Origin: Lachnospiraceae bacterium 10-1
Lineage (GTDB): Bacteria; Bacillota; Clostridia; Lachnospirales; Lachnospiraceae
Direction: 5' to 3'
Length of the DNA stretch: 64,000 nucleotides
Assembly: GCA_000403495.2 (NCBI GenBank)
Contig: KE159819.1
Location: 1-64,000 of the forward strand
In this document: positions 44,017 to 56,584 of the stretch, piece by piece
How the letters are laid out: every line of letters begins with the position of its first letter
How positions within the stretch are numbered: position 1 is the first letter of the stretch
The notes under the pieces: generated by a model
The model's input: the letters and a program-made list of their open reading frames with translations, nothing else
Database searches by the model: none
Told to the model about the DNA's origin: nothing
Position numbers and translations under genes: made by a program

Positions 44017-45206
44017 ATGAGGTTTTAACATTTTCTTTTGGAAATACACAAGTTTTGTCTGGCATGTATGCGTCAAAGCATGTGGCAGAGCGTCTGGCAA
44101 ATAAAAACAGGAAAAAAGTACTTGTTGTTACAGATAAGGGATTATCGGGAATAGAAAGCGTGCAGGAATTTCTTAAAAGTCTCCAGGAAGCTGGTCTTGA
44201 AATGGTTCTTTATGCAGGTGTTACTGCAAATCCTAAGGACTATGAGGTGATGGAAGGAGCAGGGCTTTATAAAGAAAAATGCTGTGACGTGGTAGTGGGA
44301 GTAGGAGGCGGAAGTTCTTTAGATACTGCCAAATGCATTTCTGCTATGGTACGCCATGAAGGGGATATTATGGATTATGGCAGAAGCACTCCTAACCGGA
44401 AATATTTTACAAATGGCAGGGAGATGCTGGTACTGATTCCTACTACATCGGGAACCGGAAGCGAAATAAGTCCCCATGCAGTGATTACAAATACAAAACT
44501 TGGACGCAAGTCAGACGTACAGGAGAGTTTGTTTTATTGCGATTTAATTGTTTTGGACGCGGTATTTACTCTTACCATGCCGGAGGAAATTACAAAGGAT
44601 ACCGGTATTGATGCGCTGACACATTTGATTGATTCTTACATGAACAAAAAAATGCTTTTTAGCAGGTCGCCTTTTCATGATGCGGTGGCCCTTGAGGGAA
44701 TCCGTCTGGTTTCTGAAAACTTAAGAGCTGCCGTGCAAAAAGGAGAGGGAAACGAAAAAGCCCGGGAAAATATGATGTGGGCGGCAATGATGGGAGGATT
44801 TGTCCTTGCGCTGGATGCCTGCAGTATTCATGGACTGGCCGGAATGCTGCAAAAGTACCGTCCGGAGATGACACATGGGCAGTCTGTGGGAATCATGATG
44901 CCGGCATGTATGCGGCATAACATCCCTGCTTTTCCTGAACGGTTCCAGAAGATTGCAGAGGCGATGGGAGTAAATACAAAAGGAATGAATGCGGAAGAGG
45001 CAGCGGAAGCCGGGATTATGGAAATTGAAAAGCTGCTTCATGATATTCATTTTAAGAGAATGCAGGATTTTAATTTTACAGAGGAAGAAATTGAAGAATT
45101 TTATCAGGCAGGAGCAGATAACAGCTGCATGAAAAATAACCCGTTTACGCTTTCTGCCGGAGAAGTTAAGGAAATTTATCTTGAAACACTAAAAGAACGC
45201 TGGTAG
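44013..45206 (+). CDS. Second iron-containing alcohol dehydrogenase
   Basis: The 397-aa product belongs to the same family as the gene before it: GVGGGSSLDTAKCIS, LIPTTSGTGSEISPHAVIT, GIDALTHLIDSY, and SIHGLAGMLQKYRPEMTHGQSVGIMMP. The first metal aspartate and the histidines are present. The ATG overlaps the previous stop (ATGA), so translation is coupled. The frame is open further upstream, but homology and the overlap support 44013. Substrate unknown; co-expression with a glycosidase, a flavin reductase and sugar kinases suggests a polyol or an aglycone aldehyde/alcohol. Confidence 0.93.
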   Translation: MNEVLTFSFGNTQVLSGMYASKHVAERLANKNRKKVLVVTDKGLSGIESVQEFLKSLQEAGLEMVLYAGVTANPKDYEVMEGAGLYKEKCCDVVVGVGGGSSLDTAKCISAMVRHEGDIMDYGRSTPNRKYFTNGREMLVLIPTTSGTGSEISPHAVITNTKLGRKSDVQESLFYCDLIVLDAVFTLTMPEEITKDTGIDALTHLIDSYMNKKMLFSRSPFHDAVALEGIRLVSENLRAAVQKGEGNEKARENMMWAAMMGGFVLALDACSIHGLAGMLQKYRPEMTHGQSVGIMMPACMRHNIPAFPERFQKIAEAMGVNTKGMNAEEAAEAGIMEIEKLLHDIHFKRMQDFNFTEEEIEEFYQAGADNSCMKNNPFTLSAGEVKEIYLETLKERW

Positions 45207-45221
45207 AAGGGTAGGAAAATT

Positions 45222-48600
<3,379 letters not shown>

Positions 48601-48612
48601 CGAGGATGACAT

Positions 48613-49722
48613 ATGGATGGAACGAAGGACGACAGAAAAAATATTTTGATTGCGGGTGAAGTGATTCTGGATATTGCTCCTGCCTTTTTAGGAGAACCGG
48701 TGAGAAGGCTGGAAGAGAGGCTGATCCCGGGCAGGGCAATGCTGATGGGAAAATGCTCTATTTATGCAGGGGCTATGGGAAATACGGCTCTTGCAGTAAA
48801 ACGCTTAGGAGGCAGTCCAATTTTAGCCGGAAGGATAGGGGATGATTTGTTTGGAAAAGTGTTCCTTAAGCTTATGGAAGAGCAGCAGGTGGAAAGTGCA
48901 CTGACAGTAGATCAAAAAGCAGATACGCCTTACAGCATTGGATTGTCCGTTCCGGGAATTGACAGGATGTTTTTGTATTATCCCGATGCGGCATGGCGGT
49001 TTACCGGGCAGGAGGTAAGCGATGAGCTGCTTGAAGAAGCCTGTATTCTTCACTTTGGGTATCCAATGGCAATGAAAAGGATGTATGAGGAAGCGGGAAA
49101 GAAAACTACTGCGCTTTTAAGAAGGGGAAAGCAGCAGGGAGCAGTAACCAGCATGGACTTTTGCTTTATTGATGAAATGGAGGAAGGGCCGCATCAGGAC
49201 TGGAGGGCAATTTTGGAAAATGCAGGACCGTATCTTGATATTTTTGCTCCCAGCATTGAGGAACTGATGTATTACATTGACCGGGAAAATTATAAACGCT
49301 TTATGGAAGGTGAAGGGGAGTTTTTAGATAAAATAGATTTTGAGAAAGATGTAGAGCCTCTGGCAGATTACCTGTTGGGGATTGGAATTAAAATTGTGGT
49401 GATTAAATGTGGAATCAAAGGGATTTATCTTAAGACAGCCCCTTTCGAAGCTATCCGGCAGATGGCAGAAAGACTTCCCATTTCTGAAATAGAATGGGGC
49501 GGACAGAGGTTATTACAGCCGGCCTATCCGGTTAAGCAGGTGGTATCAGCGGCAGGGGCGGGGGATGTAACGATTGCAGCTTTTCTTCTGGCACTGGAAA
49601 AAGGACTTGATCCTGAAACGTCGCTTAAGCTGGCAGCAAGAGCGGGAGCAAGGTGTGTAATGTCTGTTGACTCTTATAGTAATTTGATTCCGTTAGAGGA
49701 ACTGTTAAAGGAAATAGATTAA
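48613..49722 (+). CDS. PfkB-family carbohydrate kinase
   Basis: The 369-aa product has the ribokinase fold: GAMGNTALAVKRLGG and the IGDDLFGK near the N-terminus, and the ATP-site/anion-hole motif SAAGAGDVTIAAFL with the catalytic Asp (GAGD). It is longer than the usual ~310-330 residues because of inserts near residues 30-45 and 280-300. It lies 12 bp after the GH1 gene and probably phosphorylates the sugar released. A second PfkB kinase is encoded at 55604, so the pathway may use two different sugars or two phosphorylation steps. Confidence 0.9.
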   Translation: MDGTKDDRKNILIAGEVILDIAPAFLGEPVRRLEERLIPGRAMLMGKCSIYAGAMGNTALAVKRLGGSPILAGRIGDDLFGKVFLKLMEEQQVESALTVDQKADTPYSIGLSVPGIDRMFLYYPDAAWRFTGQEVSDELLEEACILHFGYPMAMKRMYEEAGKKTTALLRRGKQQGAVTSMDFCFIDEMEEGPHQDWRAILENAGPYLDIFAPSIEELMYYIDRENYKRFMEGEGEFLDKIDFEKDVEPLADYLLGIGIKIVVIKCGIKGIYLKTAPFEAIRQMAERLPISEIEWGGQRLLQPAYPVKQVVSAAGAGDVTIAAFLLALEKGLDPETSLKLAARAGARCVMSVDSYSNLIPLEELLKEID

Positions 49723-49727
49723 AAAAT

Positions 49728-49748
49728 GCCTGCGAAAGCAGGCGGATG
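49728..49748 (+). repeat. Hairpin with AAGCAGGCGGATG motif, copy 3
   Basis: GCCTGC-GAAA-GCAGGC (49728-49743) is a perfect 6-bp stem with a GNRA tetraloop, six bases after the kinase stop codon. It is followed by GGATGGGAGCGAAA and the next ATG at 49758. The downstream half shares AAGCAGGCGGATG with 29575 and 41428. No T-run follows, so this is more likely an mRNA processing or stability element than a terminator. Confidence 0.75.
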
Positions 49749-49757
49749 GGAGCGAAA

Positions 49758-50729
49758 ATGGCAAGAAAGGATTATGAAGAAATCAAAGAAACATTTCAAA
49801 AATTTGTACAGGCATGGAAGACCAGGGATACAGATCTTTTGGGAGAATGCTTTGTAAAGGAGGCTGCGTGTAATTTAAGTACAGTTGCCAAGTACCCTTG
49901 CGGCGGACAGCATGGAATTTATGGAATCAGAGATTTTGTTATGGAAGTTCCGTCTCCTGACTTCTTTTATTCCCAGGTCTGTAACTTTGTTGCCCGTATC
50001 AATAAAGACAGGGCATATCAGACAGCTACAGTGGTGTGTCTGACAGGAGTACATGAAGAAGATCAGGTAAGAACGATGGAATTCAGCGCACTCTTTGCCA
50101 ATGGATGGGTACGATGTGAGGAAGGCTGGAGAATCAGTGAAATGCGCATGGACATCACGGAATATGCAGGAGATTATCAGGAATTTATTGATAAGTGGTA
50201 TTTTGAAAAGCCGGAACTGAAATACTATTTTGGAATTCATCTTCCCTGTGTGTCGGGAGAAACAGATAACCCCTGGTTTCGGATTCCGGAAGAAGAGGAC
50301 GTTAAAAGTGATGAGGAAAAGATATTGGAGACATTTTCCAGATATGCTTATGGAATTGACACCTTGAATTTTGACCTGCTGCCTGAGGCACTTTCTGATG
50401 ATTTGGTGGTGAATATGGCTCCTTGGGGAGCAATGGATAAAAGAGAGTTTATGGCAACTTTGAAGTTCAAACGAATGGCGGCAAGGTACTGGAATCATCC
50501 GGCAAGGCTGGAAGATGTGTCGGTGGAGGGGGACAAGGCGTTTTTACGTCTGCACCGCATGGCTGGTCATAAACAAAGCGATCATCCGGTGATTCTTACA
50601 AAGGAGAACGTGGATAGGGTACATGCCTGTGCCCGCTATGAGATCATAATGAAAAAGGAAAATGACTGCTGGAGAATTGCCCGCATGGATTATTTCCTTG
50701 GAACTATTGATTTGGAAAAACAGAGCTGA
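49758..50729 (+). CDS. Tandem NTF2/SnoaL-like domain protein
   Basis: The 323-aa protein consists of two SnoaL-like alpha+beta barrels, residues about 3-135 and 175-310, each starting with a helix of the type EIKETFQKFVQAWKTRD or KILETFSRYAYGIDTLN and ending with a W-RI-x-x-M(R/D) strand. NTF2-like enzymes include dehydratases and isomerases, for example the bile acid 7-alpha-dehydratase BaiE and scytalone dehydratase. Catalytic residues cannot be fixed here, and one half may be non-catalytic. GGGAG sets the ATG at 49758. Position between sugar kinase and importer genes suggests a dehydration or isomerisation step. Confidence 0.8.
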   Translation: MARKDYEEIKETFQKFVQAWKTRDTDLLGECFVKEAACNLSTVAKYPCGGQHGIYGIRDFVMEVPSPDFFYSQVCNFVARINKDRAYQTATVVCLTGVHEEDQVRTMEFSALFANGWVRCEEGWRISEMRMDITEYAGDYQEFIDKWYFEKPELKYYFGIHLPCVSGETDNPWFRIPEEEDVKSDEEKILETFSRYAYGIDTLNFDLLPEALSDDLVVNMAPWGAMDKREFMATLKFKRMAARYWNHPARLEDVSVEGDKAFLRLHRMAGHKQSDHPVILTKENVDRVHACARYEIIMKKENDCWRIARMDYFLGTIDLEKQS

Positions 50730-50746
50730 AAAAATCGGAGAAGGGA

Positions 50747-52264
50747 GTGAGGAAAGGGATGGAGAGGAAGAGCGATGTACTGCTGCAGGCAGATCATATG
50801 CGCAAGGAATTTGGAATTACAAAAGCAGTCAAGGACATTGATCTGACCATCTATCGGGGGGAAGTAAGAACGCTCATCGGTGAAAACGGTTCAGGTAAGT
50901 CTACCTTGTCTAATATGTTCGCAGGGGTGTATATGCCTACGGAGGGAACAATGACATTAAGAGGAGAGCCCTACAAGCCGGAAAATATTATTGACGCCCG
51001 TATGAAAGGAATCGGTCTTGTGGTTCAGGAAGTAGGAACCATTGATGGACTGACCGTGGCGGAAAATATGTTTATGGGAAGGGAAAAGAGATTTTGCTCT
51101 TGCGGGCTGGTGAACCGCAGAAAGATGATGGAAGCGGCAGATAAAGCATTGGCGGATAATGGAATTGATCATTTTCACGGGGCTGATTTAATTGACAAAT
51201 TAACTTTTGAAGACCGCAAGCTGGTAGAAGTGATCATGGTGATGGAGGCAGATCCGGATATTATGATCTTTGATGAAAGCACAACGGCGTTATCAAGAAA
51301 AGGGCGTGACCTGATTTATAAGATTATGGAGATGCAGAAAAAGAAAGGAAAATCCATTATTTTTATTTCCCATGATCTTGATGAGGTGACTATGGTAAGC
51401 GACCGGGTAACTGTCATGAGGGATGGGGACTATATTGCAACCTTGGAGAAAGAAGAAATCACCCCGGAACGGATGCGGAATCTGATGATCGGGCGGGAGT
51501 TGACAGATAATTATTACCGTACGGATTATGAATGCACTTGCGGGGATGTAGTTCTGCAGGTGAAAGATTTGACAAAAGAAGGCATGTTTGAGGATGTATC
51601 TTTTGATATTCATGAAGGGGAAATCGTAGGAATTGGCGGACTTACCGAATGTGGAATGCATGAGCTGTGTAAAGCGGTTTTTGGGATATACAGTGTTGAT
51701 AAGGGAGAAATTTATCATGTAGGTGCAGGCAGGAAGATTAAAAGCACATTAGATGCACTGGAAAGCAAAATGGGATATCTGTCCAAAAACAGAGAAGTAG
51801 AGGCAATGATGCCTTCAGCCAGTATCCGGGATAATATTATGTTAACCTGTTATGACAAGGCAAAAAAGGGAATGATCTTAAGTCCGCGGAAGGAAAAGGA
51901 AATCACCCGTCAGCAGAAAGATAAGCTTTCCATCAAATGCCGGGATATGGAACAGTGGGGCAGAGAGCTAAGCGGAGGCAATAAGCAGAAGGTGGTAATT
52001 GCAAAATGGCTGGCAAATGATTCGGAGATCCTTATTATGGACTGTCCTACAAGGGGAATCGATATTGGCGTCAAGGCGGCCATATATGAGCTTATGAATG
52101 AACTGAAAAAACAAAAGAAGGCAATTATTATGGTTTCGGAAGAGCTGCCGGAGCTGATTGGAATGTCGGATGTGATTTATATCATGAAGGATGGAAAAAT
52201 CACAGGTTCTTTTCAGAGGAATGAAATGGTGACAGAGCATGATGTGATCAAGCACATGATATAG
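50747..52264 (+). CDS. Sugar ABC transporter ATPase (RbsA/MglA-like)
   Basis: A 505-aa protein with two fused ABC domains. The first has Walker A GENGSGKST near residue 43, a signature-equivalent KLTFEDRKLVEV and Walker B IMIFDESTTAL. The second has a degenerate P-loop (GGLTECGMHELCK), as is usual in this family, but a good LSGGNKQKVVIAKWL signature and LIMDCPTRGID. It powers the two permeases encoded downstream. Translation may start at GTG 50747 or ATG 50759; both have purine-rich boxes just upstream. It is 17 bp after the SnoaL-like gene. Confidence 0.95.
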   Translation: MRKGMERKSDVLLQADHMRKEFGITKAVKDIDLTIYRGEVRTLIGENGSGKSTLSNMFAGVYMPTEGTMTLRGEPYKPENIIDARMKGIGLVVQEVGTIDGLTVAENMFMGREKRFCSCGLVNRRKMMEAADKALADNGIDHFHGADLIDKLTFEDRKLVEVIMVMEADPDIMIFDESTTALSRKGRDLIYKIMEMQKKKGKSIIFISHDLDEVTMVSDRVTVMRDGDYIATLEKEEITPERMRNLMIGRELTDNYYRTDYECTCGDVVLQVKDLTKEGMFEDVSFDIHEGEIVGIGGLTECGMHELCKAVFGIYSVDKGEIYHVGAGRKIKSTLDALESKMGYLSKNREVEAMMPSASIRDNIMLTCYDKAKKGMILSPRKEKEITRQQKDKLSIKCRDMEQWGRELSGGNKQKVVIAKWLANDSEILIMDCPTRGIDIGVKAAIYELMNELKKQKKAIIMVSEELPELIGMSDVIYIMKDGKITGSFQRNEMVTEHDVIKHMI

Positions 52265-52276
52265 GAGGAGAAAAGG

Positions 52277-53221
52277 TTGAACAGGGAAATAAAAAAAATA
52301 AATGGGGATAAGGTAAAAGAATATCTCCCTGCTGCCGGTCTGGTGGTGGTAATTTTGCTGTTTACAGCTCTGACCGGAGGGAGAATGATTGCACCCACAA
52401 ATCTTTTGCTTATTATGAAACAGTCAGCCATGCAGATTATTGCGTGTGTAGGGGTAACATTTGTCCTGGCACATGGCAATCTGGATTTTTCATTTGGGGC
52501 CAATATAGCGATTTCCTGTGCGGCAGGCGCCATTGTGGGAGCTAATGTTTCTTATTTGCTGTTTCTTCCGGTATGTATTTTGACAGGAATATTATTGGAA
52601 GTGTTTATGTGTTTTATCCATTTGTCCTGCAAGGTACCGGCGATTGTTGTTTCCTGGGCGCTTATGTTTTTTGACCAGGGTATTATGACTACCTTAGTGG
52701 GAAAGTTTCCCATGAAGCTGCCTGAGGAACTGGTATTTATGGATCATACATGGTTTTACATTATTATGGCAGTGGCGGTATGCCTGATTGGATGGTACCT
52801 TTTGGACTACACCAGACTTGGAAAATATAATAAAGCGATTGGTTCTAACATTGTTAACGCCAGATTCAGCGGTATTCCTGTCAATAAATTCAAATATCTT
52901 GCTTATGTGGTGAGCGGAGTGAGTGTAGGAATCTGCGCCATCATCTGTATGGCAAGGGGAAGAACCGCATCCACCCTTACGGCGTCAGGTGCAGCCATAG
53001 ATGTTTTGATCGCGGTTGTCTTAGGCGGAATGTCTTTAGGAGGCGGTACCAAAACCAGAATTTCAGCAGGTATTATCGGTACGTTAATGCTGGAGTTTCT
53101 CACAAACGGACTTACGATGGTAGGCGCGGACAATAATTTGATCGGAATGGTAAAAGGGCTTATTTTCCTGACAGCAGTCATTATCACCTTTGACAGGAAA
53201 GCTGTTCAGGTAGTTATTTAA
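52277..53221 (+). CDS. Sugar ABC transporter permease (RbsC-like), first
   Basis: The 314-aa protein has about nine to ten membrane helices and the LAHGNLDFSFGANIAISCAAGA block of the BPD_transp_2 (ribose/galactose-type) permease family, with AIDVLIAVVLGGMSLGGG near the C-terminus as the family's coupling segment. The start is TTG after AGGAGGAGAAAAGG. It lies 12 bp after the ATPase gene. A second, different permease is encoded after the binding protein, so the channel is probably a heterodimer. Confidence 0.93.
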   Translation: MNREIKKINGDKVKEYLPAAGLVVVILLFTALTGGRMIAPTNLLLIMKQSAMQIIACVGVTFVLAHGNLDFSFGANIAISCAAGAIVGANVSYLLFLPVCILTGILLEVFMCFIHLSCKVPAIVVSWALMFFDQGIMTTLVGKFPMKLPEELVFMDHTWFYIIMAVAVCLIGWYLLDYTRLGKYNKAIGSNIVNARFSGIPVNKFKYLAYVVSGVSVGICAIICMARGRTASTLTASGAAIDVLIAVVLGGMSLGGGTKTRISAGIIGTLMLEFLTNGLTMVGADNNLIGMVKGLIFLTAVIITFDRKAVQVVI

Positions 53222-53260
53222 TCAAATGCAACTATAAAAAACAAAAAAGGAGAAAAAAGA

Positions 53261-54472
53261 ATGAAAAAAGGCAAAAAAATTTTATCTGTTGTAATGGCTG
53301 TATGCATCATGGCAGCATCTGTTATGGGATGCTCCGGAAAGACACCTGCGGATGAGCAAACACCTGCGGATGCAAAGACACAGGATGAAACACCTGCAGA
53401 AATCACAACTGAGGAAACAACACAAGAAACTGCACAGGATACAACAGCAGGCACAGACAGCTACAAGGTTGGACTGGAAATTTGGAGTACAGATGACGCT
53501 TTGGGAGGACATACAAAGCAGATTATTGAAGAGTTTGGAAAGCTTTGGAATATGGAACTGATTGTACATACATCAGATTATGCTTCCGAAGCACAAATTA
53601 AAAGTATTGAAGATTTTATTGCGGCAGAAGTTGACGGAATCATTGCAGTACCTTGTGATGAGGATACCACAGTGTTAATGGCTGAAAAATGCCAGGAAGC
53701 AGGAATTCCTTTGGTGCTGGCATACAGAAATGTGGTGGATGAAGGTAACATTGCCAAATTAGAAGGAAACACTTCTTTTATTGCAGAGATTGAAAACGGT
53801 GATTATATGATGGGATATAATATGGTTCAGCAGATCATTGATGATGGCTATACCAAGATTGCCCTGATTGATACACCAAAGGGAAATGCAAATGACATCC
53901 GTGAAAATGGTATGCGGGATGCAATGGCGGACAATAATTTGGAATTTGTGGCAGTTTCCACTCTTTCTGACAGCTATGAAGCAATTGAAGGCACTAACCT
54001 GACGGAAAATATTTTAAATGTGTACCCTGATACTGAAATTATTGTATTATCCTGTGGTTCTAACGGAATCGTGGATGCAGCACTGGCAAAGGTAGCAACT
54101 ATGGGTATGTCTGAGACATGTTCTATTGCGACGGTAGATGCACCGGATGCAGCAGAGGATTATATTAATGCAGGCACTTTATATTGTGTAGGCGGTTTGA
54201 TCTATAACAGCGCTTACTATGGTGCGGTTATTCTGGCAAATTATCTGCAGGGAAATCCTCTTGCAGAAGGAAGAGTTGCATATCCTCAGGTACAGCCTAT
54301 AATTTATGGTGCTGAAGATGCAGGGTTAAATCAGAAATATATGATTGATGCGCTTCCGTACACACAGGAGGAAATGAAGAATATGCTTGTTTCCGTAAAT
54401 CCTGATTTTACTTTTGAGCAGCTCATGGAGGAAGGAAATACTTTCTCACTTGCAGATCTGGCAAACAAATAA
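53261..54472 (+). CDS. Sugar-binding lipoprotein of ABC transporter
   Basis: A 403-aa exported lipoprotein. The signal ends in ASVMGCSG (lipid on the Cys), followed by a Thr/Gln/Glu-rich spacer up to about residue 65 and then a Peripla_BP_4 type-I fold: YKVGLEIWSTDDALGGH, VDGIIAVPCDEDTTVLMAEKCQEAGIPLVL, and an ELAYPQVQPIIYG-like hinge near the end. It captures the substrate outside the cell and passes it to the two permeases. AAAAAGGAG lies before the ATG. Highest expression in such operons is usual for this gene; no attenuator is visible. Confidence 0.93.
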   Translation: MKKGKKILSVVMAVCIMAASVMGCSGKTPADEQTPADAKTQDETPAEITTEETTQETAQDTTAGTDSYKVGLEIWSTDDALGGHTKQIIEEFGKLWNMELIVHTSDYASEAQIKSIEDFIAAEVDGIIAVPCDEDTTVLMAEKCQEAGIPLVLAYRNVVDEGNIAKLEGNTSFIAEIENGDYMMGYNMVQQIIDDGYTKIALIDTPKGNANDIRENGMRDAMADNNLEFVAVSTLSDSYEAIEGTNLTENILNVYPDTEIIVLSCGSNGIVDAALAKVATMGMSETCSIATVDAPDAAEDYINAGTLYCVGGLIYNSAYYGAVILANYLQGNPLAEGRVAYPQVQPIIYGAEDAGLNQKYMIDALPYTQEEMKNMLVSVNPDFTFEQLMEEGNTFSLADLANK

Positions 54473-54491
54473 TTAGAAACGAGGAAAAGTG

Positions 54492-55472
54492 ATGAGTGAT
54501 AGTTTGAAAAAGTCTTTGAGAGGAATCGGGATCGCAGTGGGAATCCCAGTTGCCGCATTTGTGATTGTAAAGCTGATAGCTCCGGATTTAGTAAGGCTGT
54601 CACAGTTTAAATCCATGCTGATTCAGGCAATCTTTCCTGCAATACTGGCATGGGGGGTTATGTGTGAATTAAAATCCGGTATCTGGGACTTTTCTGTTGG
54701 GGCAAATGTACTTATTTGTGAAATTATTGGAGGAAATCTGGCAAAAAGCCTTGGGCTGGGAGTTCCCGGCGTGATATTTTTCAGTGCAGTGATAGGAACA
54801 CTGATCGGATATTTAATAGGCAAAATATTTATTATGGCTAAAATTCCGTCTATCATTGTTTCCGTAGGAGCGATGCTCTTGCTGGAAAGTTTAAGCTGTA
54901 TTTTATATGAAGGAAATGGAATCAGATTCGGCCCTTCGATTTTGATTATGAGCACAGCACCTTATAATGTTATTTTTGGAATCGTATGTGCGCTGATAGC
55001 CTGGCTTTTATATACCAAACGTCCTTTTGGATTTCACGTAAGATTAATTGGAAGCAGTATCAATATTGCCCGGCAGAATGGAATTGATATTGATAAAACC
55101 AGAATAAAAATCTTTATGATGACCGGCCTGTTTTGTGGTTTCTATGGAGTGATGGAGCTGGGAAGCTCCGGTGTTGTAACCTCGAAATCTAATATGGCCA
55201 GCATGGGAATTATATTTAGTGCAATTATCTGCGTGTTTATTGCCATGACAATAGAAAAATGGGTGAATCTGGTGGTAGGAATTTACGTGGGGGCTGTTGT
55301 AGCCAGCATAATCCGGTTGACAATTCTTGTGACCGGAGGATCTAACGCATTCCAGCAGGTGATTATGGCATCTATTTTAATCATAGTATTTGCTGTGCAG
55401 AATAACCTCCCTAAACTGCTGGAAAAAAGAAGAAAAGGTCCGCTGATTCAGGCAGAAAGAAGTAAAACATAA
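54492..55472 (+). CDS. Sugar ABC transporter permease (RbsC-like), second
   Basis: The 326-aa protein has eight to ten membrane helices and a variant of the family block, SGIWDFSVGANVLICEIIGGN. Its C-terminal part (MGIIFSAIICVFIAMTIEKWVNLVVG) departs from the standard LGG-x-S-x-x-GG segment of the first permease, consistent with an asymmetric heterodimer. GAGG precedes the ATG at 54492 (GTG at 54489 is less likely). It is the last gene before a strong terminator. Confidence 0.9.
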   Translation: MSDSLKKSLRGIGIAVGIPVAAFVIVKLIAPDLVRLSQFKSMLIQAIFPAILAWGVMCELKSGIWDFSVGANVLICEIIGGNLAKSLGLGVPGVIFFSAVIGTLIGYLIGKIFIMAKIPSIIVSVGAMLLLESLSCILYEGNGIRFGPSILIMSTAPYNVIFGIVCALIAWLLYTKRPFGFHVRLIGSSINIARQNGIDIDKTRIKIFMMTGLFCGFYGVMELGSSGVVTSKSNMASMGIIFSAIICVFIAMTIEKWVNLVVGIYVGAVVASIIRLTILVTGGSNAFQQVIMASILIIVFAVQNNLPKLLEKRRKGPLIQAERSKT

Positions 55473-55499
55473 TAAGGCGGACACAGAAGCGGCGGGAAG

Positions 55500-55529
55500 G
55501 CCATCGGCAGTTATGCCGGTGGCTTTTTT
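55500..55529 (+). terminator. Terminator at the end of the catabolic operon
   Basis: GCCATCGGCA (55500-55509) pairs with TGCCGGTGGC (55514-55523) over a GTTA loop, followed by six T. A strong factor-independent terminator 28 bases after the stop codon. Confidence 0.93.
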
Positions 55530-55540
55530 GCAAGTCAGCA

Positions 55541-55578
55541 GAAAATGTGATTGACAAGTGATTGGAAAATGATAGAAT
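55541..55578 (+). promoter_or_regulatory. Promoter and operator of the PfkB-DeoR unit
   Basis: TTGACA (55551-55556) and TAGAAT (55573-55578) with a 16-bp spacer form a sigma-A-type promoter. GTGATTGACAAGTGATT covers the -35 box and matches GTGATTGACAAATGATT at the first catabolic promoter (42718 onwards) at all but one base; ATGATA and ATGATTG follow. Shared sites point to one regulator for both promoters. Confidence 0.75.
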
Positions 55579-55603
55579 ATGATTGAAAGGTGTAAAAATA
55601 AAG

Positions 55604-56563
55604 ATGAAGAAAATACTTTGCGCAGGGATTATTACCTGTGATACAATGCTTCGGGGGATTTCCCATATGCCGGCACCAGGAGATGCGGTGGGACTTACAG
55701 GGGTAGAGGTGCATGTGGGAGGCTGCGGGGGAAATTTTGCCATTGATTTGGCAAGACTTGGGATTCCGGTTATGCTCAGCGCCAGAATCGGAAAGGACCG
55801 ATATGGCGATATGGTTATGGAAATTCTTGGAGAATATAAAGATTTAATTGATATGCGCAGCCTGGTAAGGGATTCTGAGCAGGGAACTACTTTTTCGGCG
55901 GTTTGTATTTTTGAAAACGGAGAACGCTCTATTTTATGCAATATGGGAAGCACCTTGAGGTTTTCCAGGGAAGATATCATGGAGGAATGCATTAGGGACT
56001 GTGATATTTTTTTTGTGGCAGGAAGCTTATTACTAAATGAATTTGAAAAAAATGGGGAAGCAGAGCTTTTAAAACGTCTTCAGTCGGAAGGAAAATTTAC
56101 GGCTATGGATACCTGCTATGACGTGGAGGAAGTATGGCTGCCTAAGATAAAAGATGCAATTCCTCATTTGGACTTGTTTATGCCCAGTTATAACGAAGCA
56201 GCCCGGTTAAGTGGTCTTGAAAATGTAGATGAGATTGCAGATTTTTTCCTACAGATGGGAGCCGGAAATGTGATTTTAAAAATGGGAAGCAAGGGGGTAT
56301 ATATGTGCTGTAAAGGTAAGCCCAGACATTATATACCTGCGATTTTAAATGAAAATGTGGTGGACACCACCGGAGCAGGAGATTCCTTTTGCGCCGGATT
56401 TATGGCAGGATTGGCTTTGGGATGGGATTTTGACCGGTGTGCCATGCTGGGGAATGCAATGGGATATTGCTGTGTGGGAAGTATGGGACCACAGGCTGGA
56501 ATAAGGCCATTAAATGAAATGCTGCCTTTAGTGGAACAGCAGGAGAAGGCAGCAGTAGGATAA
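55604..56563 (+). CDS. PfkB-family carbohydrate kinase, second
   Basis: A 319-aa ribokinase-type enzyme starting MKKILCAGIITCDTMLRG. VGGCGGNFAIDLARLGIPV and RIGKDRYGD are the N-terminal family blocks and VDTTGAGDSFCAGFMAG is the ATP/catalytic block with GAGD. Length is normal for the family. AAAGGTG precedes ATG 55604; TTG 55583 is in frame but less likely. It is co-transcribed with the DeoR gene 21 bp downstream from a promoter sharing operators with the main operon, so its substrate (or product) may be the inducer's precursor. Confidence 0.92.
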   Translation: MKKILCAGIITCDTMLRGISHMPAPGDAVGLTGVEVHVGGCGGNFAIDLARLGIPVMLSARIGKDRYGDMVMEILGEYKDLIDMRSLVRDSEQGTTFSAVCIFENGERSILCNMGSTLRFSREDIMEECIRDCDIFFVAGSLLLNEFEKNGEAELLKRLQSEGKFTAMDTCYDVEEVWLPKIKDAIPHLDLFMPSYNEAARLSGLENVDEIADFFLQMGAGNVILKMGSKGVYMCCKGKPRHYIPAILNENVVDTTGAGDSFCAGFMAGLALGWDFDRCAMLGNAMGYCCVGSMGPQAGIRPLNEMLPLVEQQEKAAVG

Positions 56564-56584
56564 GAAGAATAGGGGGATAAAAGG

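Noticed and set aside
49875-50498. Minus-strand frame of 207 codons
   Set aside because: Fully antisense to the tandem SnoaL-like gene. No ribosome site, Cys/His-rich nonsense composition, no domain.
55411-55992. Minus-strand frame of 193 codons
   Set aside because: Antisense to the permease end, terminator, promoter and PfkB start; no domain and no ribosome site.
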